Positions 1-7,695 of a stretch of DNA of 64,000 nucleotides are shown piece by piece. The stretch's first letter is position 1. Each line of letters starts with the position of its first letter. Origin of the DNA: Ignavibacteria bacterium (GTDB lineage Bacteria > Bacteroidota > Ignavibacteria > Ignavibacteriales > Ignavibacteriaceae); assembly GCA_021286645.1 (NCBI GenBank), contig JAJTBZ010000097.1:124001-188000 (forward strand). The letters are read 5' to 3'. Under the pieces are notes generated by a model. It had not been told where the DNA came from. It was given only the letters and a program-made list of their open reading frames with translations, and did not search any database. The translations under genes were made by a program, and so were the position numbers.

Positions 1-272
1 TTATATCCGTCGCTTTTCAGTTTCTGAGCTTCTTCATGCGCATCTTTAATTTTTGCAAAATGATGTTCCTGCTCGGTTCTAAACTGATCGCGCTGTTGCC
101 CGGAGAGGTTCAATTCCCGTGCGATAAACTCTTCAGGCGGCAGTGGAGGGGGGGGGGCGCCATGTGGGGGCCGTGGCCCGCCAAACCACATTGTTGCCAT
201 AAGGGCAACATTCATTATAATAAGAATGCCTGTAATTGTAATTAGTACCTTGTTTTTCTTCAATAAATCCAT
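1..272 (-). CDS. Membrane-anchored periplasmic metal sensor, Spy/CpxP/CnrX-like (3' end outside window)
   Basis: The gene reads leftward from an ATG at 270-272 and is cut by the window edge after 90 codons, so the C-terminus is missing. It begins with a short basic stretch and one membrane segment (residues about 8-28). A proline-rich linker follows (about 33-46), then a helical part with ELNLSGQQRDQF, which resembles the LTxxQ repeat of Spy/CpxP/CnrX proteins, and EHHFAKIKDAH, which holds candidate histidine metal ligands. Known family members sense metals or misfolded proteins in the periplasm, and some are membrane-tethered and control an ECF sigma factor. It is the third gene of a unit with a sigma factor and a small membrane protein, as in CnrH/CnrY/CnrX. 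The linker is encoded across a run of ten C (coding strand). Family assignment is inference from pattern; a role in metal sensing is not proven. Confidence 0.75.
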   Translation of the reverse strand, partial: MDLLKKNKVLITITGILIIMNVALMATMWFGGPRPPHGAPPPPLPPEEFIARELNLSGQQRDQFRTEQEHHFAKIKDAHEEAQKLKSDGY

Positions 273-282
273 GGTAAATACC

Positions 283-567
283 TTAGTAATTAAAATACTT
301 ATTGCTTATAGCGGTTATGGTGCTTGTACGGGTATCTGCGACAGTATTTTGTGTATGAAGATTCTTAATAACAGTAACAACATTAAAACATACCAGTAAC
401 AGAACGCAAATGTACATAGCCAGGCGTGGTTTTAGGTTTGCCTGCTTTTGTTTTGAGCGCAGTTCAATAGCTGCAACCACACGAGTAGCGAACCACGGGT
501 CGAATTTCGGGTTCGGTTGATTGTCAAGGTTTTGTAAAATATCATCAGTTGAATCATTCTTTTTCAT
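283..567 (-). CDS. Small single-span membrane protein, putative anti-sigma factor
   Basis: This 94-residue protein has a soluble N-terminal half of about 46 residues, one hydrophobic segment (about 48-67) and a short outer tail. It carries no zinc-type HxxxCxxC anti-sigma motif. The N-terminal pattern PKFDPWFATRVVAAI is common in small membrane proteins found behind ECF sigma genes in this phylum. It sits 18 bases after the sigma gene and 10 bases before the sensor gene, so all three are probably co-transcribed. Size and topology match CnrY, a roughly 95-residue single-span anti-sigma factor. The anti-sigma role is inferred from context and topology; no sequence signature proves it. Confidence 0.7.
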   Translation of the reverse strand: MKKNDSTDDILQNLDNQPNPKFDPWFATRVVAAIELRSKQKQANLKPRLAMYICVLLLVCFNVVTVIKNLHTQNTVADTRTSTITAISNKYFNY

Positions 568-585
568 ATATAACCTTTGTAGTTC

Positions 586-1143
586 TTACTTGCCTGTAAG
601 TTGTTGCCGTAAATTTTGCTTAGCCCGGTGTAATAAAGATTCCACCGCCGGAACGGTGCTATGTAAAGTTTCTGCAACTTCCTGGTATGAAAGCCCCTCA
701 ACTTTTGTGAGCAGGAAGGCAGCCCGTTGGTTTTCCGGAAGCCTGTCTATAGCTGCGTACAGTATCCTTCGTTTCTCATCCTCTGAGTACACTGCTTCGG
801 GATTGTTCTTGTAATCCCGTAGGGCATTAGGCATAACCACTTTACCGGATAGATATTCTTTAATCCGGATTATCCGTTTCTTTCTCGCGGCTGATCGCTG
901 AAAATCGATGCAGCGCGAAACGGCAATCTGGTAGATCCAGGTTGAAAGCTTGGATTTACCTTTAAATCCGTGAATTCCCTTAAAAACTTCAATGAACACA
1001 GTTTGAGCAATATCTTCGGCATCTTCTTTGGCGAACGCGAATTTGGATGTAATAGAGCGTACCATAACCTGGTACTCATTAATCAGGTGCGTAAAAGCCT
1101 CTCTGTCGCCTGATCGAAGTTTCTCTATTAATTCCTGTTCCAT
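586..1143 (-). CDS. ECF-type RNA polymerase sigma factor
   Basis: This 185-residue protein has the two-domain layout of ECF sigma factors. Region 2 (about 15-90) contains DAEDIAQTVFIEVFKGI and FKGKSKLSTWIYQIAVSRCIDF. Region 4 (about 130-180) contains LPENQRAAFLLTKVEGLSYQEVAETL followed by a helix-turn-helix ending in LLHRAKQNLR. It directs RNA polymerase to a small stress regulon; the target is unknown. The two genes downstream encode a single-span membrane protein and a membrane-anchored Spy/CnrX-like protein, suggesting the sigma factor is held at the membrane until the periplasmic sensor responds. A 7-bp inverted repeat lies in the divergent upstream region at 1233-1255. The family is clear; the signal is inferred. 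Confidence 0.95.
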   Translation of the reverse strand: MEQELIEKLRSGDREAFTHLINEYQVMVRSITSKFAFAKEDAEDIAQTVFIEVFKGIHGFKGKSKLSTWIYQIAVSRCIDFQRSAARKKRIIRIKEYLSGKVVMPNALRDYKNNPEAVYSEDEKRRILYAAIDRLPENQRAAFLLTKVEGLSYQEVAETLHSTVPAVESLLHRAKQNLRQQLTGK

Positions 1144-1341
1144 ATTCTCATTTGTTTTCTTGAATAATAAGACGGAATGAAAATTAAAAACCTTCGCCCA
1201 TTGCCTGGCAGCAGCGTATTAATTTTGTCCGTCTGTTTGGGTACTTTACAAACAGTAATTTTTATTATATTATAAATTATTTCGAATTGATTTTAGTAAT
1301 TTTTGATTGAATAACATAGAAACAGATATTGTAAGATACGT

Positions 1342-2238
1342 ATGAGTAATGATTATTATCGCCCGGGTGGTTTTGGAGGTTTTAGTTTTTTCCCTCCTGT
1401 AATAAAAAACTTGTTAATTATTAATGGCGCGGTGTTCCTGGTACAAATGCTTAGTATGTCCCGGTTTTCCGGCGCGTACGAGATAATTATCAGGACTTTT
1501 GGACTTATGCCCATAGCCAGTGGTGAATTTCAGGTATGGCAGTTGGTTTCCTACCAGTTTTTACATGGTAACTTTTCACACGTGCTGTTCAATATGATCT
1601 CACTCTGGATGTTCGGTATAGAGATAGAGAATTACTGGGGATCGAGAAAATTTTTAATTTTTTATTTGCTGTGTGGTGTCGGCGGAGGATTGCTTCAACT
1701 TTTATTGCCAATTGTTTTGGGAATGCCGCAAGCACCCACAATTGGAGCCTCGGGTGCTATTTATGGTGTAATGCTGGCCTTCGCATTGTTATACCCTGAC
1801 CGTTACATATATATATATTTCTTTATACCTGTTAAAGCAAAATATATGATTCTCGGCATGATGGTATTAAATATTTTAGGCATTGGTGATGGCGGCGGCG
1901 TGGCGTATCTGGCTCATATAGGCGGAGCGCTTACGGCGTTAATCTACCTGATGGCAAATCGCGACACGAATTTCTCCATATCCAATCTTTTTGGAATACA
2001 GCGGAGGAATAACTCCTTTGGCAGCAGTCAACGCAATTACTATAGCAGTTTTACCCGGCAGGAGCCTGATAAATCTAATGATGTAGAGGATGCCCGCTAT
2101 TATGATATTAACGAAAAGACAACAATCTCGCAGGCCGAGATAGATAGAATTTTAGATAAGATAAGCAAATCCGGCTACGCGAATCTTACAGAAGAAGAAA
2201 AACGTATTTTATTTGAAGCCAGTAAGCGGATGAAATAA
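1342..2238 (+). CDS. Rhomboid family intramembrane serine protease with C-terminal DUF6576-like tail
   Basis: This 298-residue protein has about six membrane segments in its first 205 residues. The catalytic pair is visible: Ser137 in GASGAIYG and His192 in AHIGGA. The HGNFSHVLFNM stretch (about 75-85) includes the conserved Asn84. Rhomboids cleave single-span membrane proteins inside the bilayer. The last 50 residues, with QAEIDRILDKISKSG and LTEEEKRIL, look like the small helical DUF6576 domain often fused to rhomboids in Bacteroidota. The stop codon shares one base with the start of the next gene, so the two are probably translationally coupled. Substrate unknown. Confidence 0.93.
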   Translation: MSNDYYRPGGFGGFSFFPPVIKNLLIINGAVFLVQMLSMSRFSGAYEIIIRTFGLMPIASGEFQVWQLVSYQFLHGNFSHVLFNMISLWMFGIEIENYWGSRKFLIFYLLCGVGGGLLQLLLPIVLGMPQAPTIGASGAIYGVMLAFALLYPDRYIYIYFFIPVKAKYMILGMMVLNILGIGDGGGVAYLAHIGGALTALIYLMANRDTNFSISNLFGIQRRNNSFGSSQRNYYSSFTRQEPDKSNDVEDARYYDINEKTTISQAEIDRILDKISKSGYANLTEEEKRILFEASKRMK

Positions 2239-2573
2239 TGGCAGGCAAATCAAAATTATTAATACTTACTGCCTTGCTTGGGTTTGGTTGTCTTGTTGCC
2301 GTAAATTGCCATCCCAATGGCAGTAGAATTCCCGAACAAAAATTTGTGAACTATTATATAGATTTATTGGGCGCGCAAGACTCGCTTGGCACTGATTCTC
2401 TTACCGGGGTGCGGATACACGATTTTTTACAGCAGAAATACGCTGTAACGAAGCAGGATGTAAAAGAAACACTTGAGTATTATTCCTCGGAACCGAAACG
2501 CTGGGATAAATTTTACGGACTGGTTCTCAGCGAATTACAGCATCGCGTTGAGAAATCTATAAAGAAGCCCTGA
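2238..2573 (+). CDS. Small exported protein, DUF4296-like
   Basis: This 111-residue protein starts with a basic N-terminus and a hydrophobic signal segment (about 5-22). A cysteine at residue 24 follows, but the preceding residues (AVNC) make a poor lipobox, so lipoprotein status is uncertain. The rest is helical, with KFVNYYIDLLGAQ near the start of the mature part and a later EYYSSEPKRWDKFY, which recalls DUF4296 lipoproteins of Bacteroidota. It overlaps the rhomboid stop by one base (TAATG). Its last 17 bases overlap the 3' end of the convergent recQ gene. Function unknown. Confidence 0.75.
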   Translation: MAGKSKLLILTALLGFGCLVAVNCHPNGSRIPEQKFVNYYIDLLGAQDSLGTDSLTGVRIHDFLQQKYAVTKQDVKETLEYYSSEPKRWDKFYGLVLSELQHRVEKSIKKP

Positions 2574-5169
2574 TTTTTGCGGCGGCGATACGGATCTGAG
2601 GATATGTGTAATCGTCGCCGAGATTTTTCTTTAATTCTTTTATCTCCTTCACACCTTTTTTTACTTTCGGCTCCAACAATTTTATCAGCGATACAGGTAT
2701 CAGATTGTTAACATCTACACTGCTGTCAAACTCCAGAATAGTCTCAATCTGCATTGCTACAATAGCTTCAGTCGAATGAACCAATGAGGCAATATCCGAG
2801 AGTGAATACCCCTCTTTGATTAGTTTGAAGATAGGCTGTACCTGTGATTCCAATTCCGGCTTTTTTACTGTTCGTTCGGATTCCGGTATGGACTTTTCGA
2901 GAGAAAATCCTTCAATAATAACGAGAAAATCTTTTCCAATCTTATTATACATGCGTTCGTTAAAGCCGGGAATTGCCATAAGTGCTTTATGGGTATCGGG
3001 CTTTAGCTGAATAACTTCACGTAAAACATCATCGGGGCAGATCAGGAAAGCCGACTGATTGAACCGTGCCGCTGCCTTTTCCCGAGCCTTTTTTAGGAGG
3101 TGGTATAATTCAAGATTTTCTTCATAATTAATATGTTCCGGTTCGGGCTGTATAATGCCTTTCTCCGTCAGGAGACTGATACCAGAATTGGTAATAAGCA
3201 GCTTTTGCTTTTTCTGGAAATCATATTTAATCAATGCCCTATTCAGTAAAGATTCGGCGACACGACTTATTTCAGGCGGGGCAAAATGCTTTAACATCGC
3301 GTATAGGGGATTGCTTTTATAGGATGCCGAACTACTGGTTCCTCTGAGAATTGTAATACAGTTCATGAGTTTCAAGCCTTCTTTATTCGTATAAAGAAGT
3401 TGTAATAACATTTCCGCGATATAATCTGCTGAATCATCCGTGGAACGGGTTGCCGATTGGCAGTTGTCGCACATACCACAGCGATAATTTTCGGTTTTTT
3501 GTCCGAAATAGTGCAGGATAAATTTGAAACGACAGCCCGGCGCGAATACCAGCTGAACCATATCCTGTAATTTTTTATGAGCGTTCAGGTAGGTTTCATT
3601 GATCTTGCGATAATCGATATTCAGTCTCGCGGCAGCAATACGGGGACTGATTAACGTAACCGCATCATTACCCACGGAAGGCTTATTATACTCGAGGATT
3701 CCACTTTCGGCGAGGCTTTGCAGGGTGTTATCTAAATCCAGCTCAGTGGCATCGAGAGCAGAAGCCAGTTCGCCAATGGATATGTATGTCCGTTCATCGA
3801 ATGCAGAACCTCCGTAGAAGCGCAGAATTTGGAGCAATACCAGCTTTTTGTAATGATCGTGAGTAGTTTTAATATAATTTTTCAAAGTTTGTGAACTAAC
3901 GATAAATCGCATAGTTACTTTTTTTGAAAGTTCGGATATGAGGCGTAGATGTCCGGCATCTTCCAAAACCCTCAGGCCTGCGTGGACGAGGGCGCGGGTT
4001 ATATCCTGCCGCTTAAGCACTGCCCTCAGATATTCATAGTTAAGAAGTATTTCATTTGCCGAATAATCGCCCAGAGCGACATTACCAAAATCGCATATCG
4101 CATCATAAAGCGATTTAATGAAATCCTGTTGAGGATGTGAAGTGGCTATGAAAAATTTATGAATATTTTCGTCCTGTGAATCATACAATAATACCGCATG
4201 TGCCGGTTTGCCATCCCTGCCCGCGCGGCCAATTTCCTGGTAGTAATTTTCAATAGAGCCGGGCATGTTGTAATGAACCACAAGTCGAATATCTTTCTTA
4301 TCGATACCCATACCGAAAGCATTCGTGGCAACGATAATAGGTACCTTGCCGCTAATGAATTCATCCTGAACGTGTCGCCGGATTACCGAATCCTGCCCGG
4401 CGTGGTAATACCGTGTTTTAAATCCGTTCAGGGAGAGAAATTCATGGATCTCTTCAGTCATTTTGCGGGAGGAGGTATAAATAATTGCAGGTGTATCATA
4501 GCGCCGCATTACCTCAAGCAGTTTCCCCCGTTTGTGTTTTTCGGTTTCTATATGCAAGCTGAGATTTTTTCGTTCGAAGCCGCGAACAAAGATTTCGGGA
4601 GACCTCATTCCCATTTGCACGGTAATATCATGAACAACTTCCGGGGTGGCAGTTGCAGTAAATGCAGCAATATGTTTTATACCCGTGTAATCAATGAACT
4701 CTTTAATCTTCCGGTAGGAAGGCCTGAAATTGTGCCCCCACTCGCTGATGCAATGGGCTTCGTCGACGAATAAATAATCGGGTTCAAGACTTTTTATCCT
4801 GTCTGCAAAGGGAATGTTCGTTAATCTTTCGGGGGCAACATACAGTAGCTTAACAGAACCTTCTGCAATTTTTGCGAAAATATGTTCTGCCTCGCGGAAA
4901 TCGAGGGTGCTATTAATAAAGCCGGCCTGCATCTGGTTCCGGTTAAGATTATCAACCTGATCCTTCATTAATGCAATAAGGGGCGATATAACTATTGAAA
5001 ATTTTGAACTTAGCAATGCCGGCAACTGGTAACAAAGCGATTTACCTGCCCCGGTTGGCAGAATTGCCACAACATTCTTCCTGTCAATAATGGCCCGGAT
5101 AATTTCCTCCTGCCCTTCGCGAAAGGAAGAAAAACCAAAATAACTGTGCAAATTTTCTGAAAGGCTCAT
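2557..5169 (-). CDS. recQ: ATP-dependent DNA helicase RecQ
   Basis: The 870-residue protein is a 3'-5' DNA helicase for recombination and fork repair. The superfamily 2 core is intact: Walker A PTGAGKS at 38-44, DEAH box at 136-139 followed by CISEWGHNFRPSY, and QEIGRAGRDG in motif VI. A zinc-binding cysteine cluster (about 560-590, ending RCGMCDNCQ) and the RQC winged helix follow. An HRDC domain lies near 690-760. The last 80 residues form a further helix-turn-helix of the HTH_40 type, typical of longer RecQ proteins in Bacteroidota. The gene is divergent from marR and converges on the DUF4296-like gene with a 17-base overlap. Confidence 0.97.
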   Translation of the reverse strand: MSLSENLHSYFGFSSFREGQEEIIRAIIDRKNVVAILPTGAGKSLCYQLPALLSSKFSIVISPLIALMKDQVDNLNRNQMQAGFINSTLDFREAEHIFAKIAEGSVKLLYVAPERLTNIPFADRIKSLEPDYLFVDEAHCISEWGHNFRPSYRKIKEFIDYTGIKHIAAFTATATPEVVHDITVQMGMRSPEIFVRGFERKNLSLHIETEKHKRGKLLEVMRRYDTPAIIYTSSRKMTEEIHEFLSLNGFKTRYYHAGQDSVIRRHVQDEFISGKVPIIVATNAFGMGIDKKDIRLVVHYNMPGSIENYYQEIGRAGRDGKPAHAVLLYDSQDENIHKFFIATSHPQQDFIKSLYDAICDFGNVALGDYSANEILLNYEYLRAVLKRQDITRALVHAGLRVLEDAGHLRLISELSKKVTMRFIVSSQTLKNYIKTTHDHYKKLVLLQILRFYGGSAFDERTYISIGELASALDATELDLDNTLQSLAESGILEYNKPSVGNDAVTLISPRIAAARLNIDYRKINETYLNAHKKLQDMVQLVFAPGCRFKFILHYFGQKTENYRCGMCDNCQSATRSTDDSADYIAEMLLQLLYTNKEGLKLMNCITILRGTSSSASYKSNPLYAMLKHFAPPEISRVAESLLNRALIKYDFQKKQKLLITNSGISLLTEKGIIQPEPEHINYEENLELYHLLKKAREKAAARFNQSAFLICPDDVLREVIQLKPDTHKALMAIPGFNERMYNKIGKDFLVIIEGFSLEKSIPESERTVKKPELESQVQPIFKLIKEGYSLSDIASLVHSTEAIVAMQIETILEFDSSVDVNNLIPVSLIKLLEPKVKKGVKEIKELKKNLGDDYTYPQIRIAAAKIRASL

Positions 5170-5181
5170 ACTGACTTTAGT

Positions 5182-5225
5182 GTAAATAATTTACTATTGA
5201 CATTAGTTATAGAATTATATATTAT
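5182..5225 (+). promoter_or_regulatory. Sigma-70-type promoter with adjacent palindrome upstream of marR
   Basis: A perfect -35 box TTGACA lies at 5197-5202. It is followed by a 17-base spacer and a -10 box TATTAT at 5220-5225, five of six matches to consensus. Immediately upstream is a 13-bp palindrome, GTAAAT-A-ATTTAC (5182-5194). MarR regulators usually bind palindromes overlapping or next to their own promoter, so this is a candidate autoregulatory operator. The promoter would start transcription about 20 bases before the marR ATG at 5252. Confidence 0.5.
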
Positions 5226-5251
5226 TACATCAAAATATATTGTAAAATAGA

Positions 5252-5701
5252 ATGAAGACTACAGAAAAATACGGAAAAAAGACCGATGCAGCTTTATCAT
5301 TGTGGGTAAAACTCGCGCGTGCATACTCTACAGTGAATAAAAAATCTGTTGAGAGTATAACGAAATTTGGTTTAACGGAAGGCCAGTTCGGTGTAATAGA
5401 AACATTAGGGCATTTGGGTCCGTTAACTATCGGTAATATCTGTAAGAAGCAGTTGGTAAGCGGTGGTAACATGACGCTGGTGCTCGATAATCTTGAGAAG
5501 GAAGGCCTTGTTCGACGCGTCCCCAGCAGGGAAGACAGGCGAGCGATTATCATTGAGTTGACAGAAAAAGGTCAGGATTTGTTTAATAAAATTTTTCTCG
5601 AGCATGCCAGGGATATCACGGCAATATTTGAAGTCTTGGACTGCACGGAAATTGCCCAATTAAGCGAACTGCTGAAAAAACTCGGCACAAGCATTAAATA
5701 A
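5252..5701 (+). CDS. MarR family transcriptional regulator
   Basis: This 149-residue protein has the MarR fold: N-terminal dimer helices, then a winged helix (about 45-110) with LTEGQFGVIETLGHLGPLT and ICKKQLVSGGNMTLVLDNLEKEG, and the wing RVPSREDRRAIIIELTEKG. These proteins are usually dimeric repressors released by small phenolic or oxidising ligands. It lies 43 bases before a pirin gene. Because MarR-pirin pairs are common, it probably controls that gene and itself. A good promoter and a palindrome lie upstream at 5182-5225. The ligand cannot be told from sequence. Confidence 0.93.
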   Translation: MKTTEKYGKKTDAALSLWVKLARAYSTVNKKSVESITKFGLTEGQFGVIETLGHLGPLTIGNICKKQLVSGGNMTLVLDNLEKEGLVRRVPSREDRRAIIIELTEKGQDLFNKIFLEHARDITAIFEVLDCTEIAQLSELLKKLGTSIK

Positions 5702-5744
5702 AATTTTTAAATATATATTTCGATATCGTAAATTACGAGGTAAT

Positions 5745-6449
5745 ATGATAAGTATCAGAAAAAACTCAGAACGGGGAAAAACGCAATGGGAATGGCTGGA
5801 AAGCTACCATAGTTTTTCATTTGCAGAATTCTATAATCCCGCTATGATACACTTTGGAGCGTTGCGGGTAATCAATGAAGATTTTATATCGGGTGGCGGA
5901 GGGTTCCCTATGCATCCTCATAAAGATATGGAAATCATCACATGGGTTACATCCGGAGCAATTGAGCATCAGGATAGTATGGGGAGCCGTGAAATTATTC
6001 GTCCCGGTGAAATTCAAAAAATGAGCGCGGGGCGGGGTGTCTATCATTCTGAATTCAATGCTGACCCTAAGGCGATGCTGCACTTATTTCAAATTTGGAT
6101 CGTTCCGGAACAGAGAAACCTTCAGCCTTATTATGAGACGGTAAAATATGATCCGGCTAAAATGCTCAATTCACTCCTATTGGTTGGCTCACCCGATAAA
6201 ATTGAAGATACCGTTACTATTCATCAGGATGTAAAGCTGTTTTTAGCAAAGGTTGAAAAAGGTCGTACCGTTGAATACCTGAATCACGAAGGCAGGGGCA
6301 TTTATGTTCATGTTGCAAAAGGGAATTTATCCATTGGCGAATATGCAGCCGGGCAAGGTGACGCATTTATGATAACCGGTGATGAAGTTCTACAGATTCA
6401 GGCAGAGCAGGACAGTGAATTCTTATTATTCGATACAATTATGGAATAA
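5745..6449 (+). CDS. Pirin family bicupin protein
   Basis: The 234-residue protein matches the YhhW-type pirin family, an iron-binding bicupin. The metal ligands are visible in the N-terminal cupin: His57 and His59 (MHPHKD), His101 and Glu103 (VYHSEFN). The segments NPAMIHFGALRVINEDF and LHLFQIWIVPEQRNLQP are characteristic. Some members act as quercetin dioxygenases and others as redox sensors, so the substrate is open. It follows marR by 43 bases and is probably in the same unit. An RBS-like GAGG precedes the ATG. A strong hairpin follows it, but that hairpin's U-tract serves the convergent gene. Confidence 0.92.
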   Translation: MISIRKNSERGKTQWEWLESYHSFSFAEFYNPAMIHFGALRVINEDFISGGGGFPMHPHKDMEIITWVTSGAIEHQDSMGSREIIRPGEIQKMSAGRGVYHSEFNADPKAMLHLFQIWIVPEQRNLQPYYETVKYDPAKMLNSLLLVGSPDKIEDTVTIHQDVKLFLAKVEKGRTVEYLNHEGRGIYVHVAKGNLSIGEYAAGQGDAFMITGDEVLQIQAEQDSEFLLFDTIME

Positions 6450-6454
6450 AAAAA

Positions 6455-6486
6455 AACCGCTATACGACAGTTGCCGTATAGCGGTT
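6455..6486 (-). terminator. Intrinsic terminator for the T9SS-sorted gene at 6506-7576
   Basis: A perfect 12-bp stem (6455-6466 with 6475-6486) encloses an 8-base loop. Reading on the minus strand, the stem is followed by a run of about ten U (complement of the A-run at 6447-6456), so it ends the leftward gene. For the plus-strand pirin gene the same hairpin lacks a U-tract. Confidence 0.8.
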
Positions 6487-6505
6487 ACCACTGAACAGGA
6501 ATGTT

Positions 6506-7576
6506 CTATTTAATTAATAGCATTTTTTTTGTCTGGGTAAACTTATCTGTTTTTATTGAATAATAATAAATTCCTGAAGGCAGATTTGAAGCCTTAAATA
6601 TCTGGGTATATACACCGGCCCTTTGTGTAGCATTTACCAGCTGAGCGACTTCAATTCCTGCTGCATTATATACTTTCACCGATACATGCTGTTCCTCCGG
6701 CAGAGAATAGGTTATCTGCGTTGAAGGGTTGAACGGGTTTGGGTAATTTTGTAATAGATCAAACCTTGCAGATCCACCTGGGTAAAGGGATTCAGCTAGA
6801 TAATAGATTTTCTGATTACCGGAAAAATCTTCCTGAATCAGACGGTAGTTGACTTTTATTGCCTGAGGGAGTACGTCAGTATAGGTATAATTTGAGATAC
6901 ATCCGCAATCAGACTTACCATTAACAAAGTAAATTCTTTCCCATGGTTTTTGGTCAATACTTCTCTCGATATAGAACCCTTTGTTGTTATTTTCACTGGT
7001 GGTACTCCAGGACAATAGAGAAGATTTATTGACTATTTGGCCTGCGAACGCGGTTAATTCAACTGCCGCGGCAGTTTTAACAGTAATTGTTTTATTTGCG
7101 GAAAAATTCCATTGATCGCCAGATTCAGATTGGTTGTTATTAACACTATTTCCGGTTGAATACATGGTAGCAGTGCCCGTTGTTGCAGGCGCTTTATAAG
7201 AAAATGAGAAAACCACTTTGCCACTGCTGGCAGCCATAGGAGTGGAATGTGTGAGTTCGCCTCCGGAAAGTTTCAAACCTGTACCGGCAACAAGGGTTCC
7301 GGTAGAAACAGCAATGTCTACACCGCCTTTCACGAGCGGTCCGCCTGTTATGGTAACAGTATACTGACCGGTTGCTCCGGGTTGTAGAGTATCCGGGCCG
7401 GCAATAACAACACCAACTGCCGAACTTAGATTACCGTGGCAGGAACATCCTGATGTGCCGCTTTTTGGCGTACGGCCGGTAATACCGTTAAGAGAAGCAA
7501 TAGAAGTCGCGGCGATTAACGAAACGATGGCAAGAATGCCAAGTTGCTTAGGAAAAAAGTATCCACTCTTTTTCAT
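6506..7576 (-). CDS. Secreted choice-of-anchor V-like protein with T9SS sorting domain
   Basis: I chose the ATG at 7576, which has AAGGAGA a few bases upstream and starts a proper signal peptide; a longer frame to 7612 has neither. The mature part begins with a glycine-rich GTSGCSCHGN motif followed by a beta-sandwich, resembling choice-of-anchor V proteins, which usually carry CxxCH there. Here the motif is shortened to CSCH, so covalent heme attachment is doubtful. A short FN3-like stretch follows (about 175-250). The last 80 residues start with NYPNPFNPSTQITYSL and end in KKMLLIK, the type A T9SS sorting domain that sends proteins to the surface. Exact role unknown. Confidence 0.85.
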   Translation of the reverse strand: MKKSGYFFPKQLGILAIVSLIAATSIASLNGITGRTPKSGTSGCSCHGNLSSAVGVVIAGPDTLQPGATGQYTVTITGGPLVKGGVDIAVSTGTLVAGTGLKLSGGELTHSTPMAASSGKVVFSFSYKAPATTGTATMYSTGNSVNNNQSESGDQWNFSANKTITVKTAAAVELTAFAGQIVNKSSLLSWSTTSENNNKGFYIERSIDQKPWERIYFVNGKSDCGCISNYTYTDVLPQAIKVNYRLIQEDFSGNQKIYYLAESLYPGGSARFDLLQNYPNPFNPSTQITYSLPEEQHVSVKVYNAAGIEVAQLVNATQRAGVYTQIFKASNLPSGIYYYSIKTDKFTQTKKMLLIK

Positions 7577-7695
7577 AGTTCTCCTTATTAATTTAGGGTG
7601 AAAAACACACATAAGGATAAAAGAGCGGGGCCACTCTATTCCATCCTTAAAAATAGAGAACAGGGGAATAAATGAAAAAGTTCAAAATTGGATGA

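Noticed and set aside
4198-4773. A long plus-strand frame of 191 codons inside recQ
   Set aside because: It is antisense to conserved helicase motifs (Walker, DEAH region) that are intact on the other strand, so it is a shadow.
7577-7612. Longer start for the T9SS-sorted protein at 7612
   Set aside because: It adds 12 residues before the signal peptide and has no ribosome site, while the ATG at 7576 has AAGGAGA in front.
7634-7658. CTCTATT/AATAGAG hairpin after the EnvC-like gene
   Set aside because: Seven-base arms with an 11-base loop and no U-tract on the minus strand; too weak to call a terminator.
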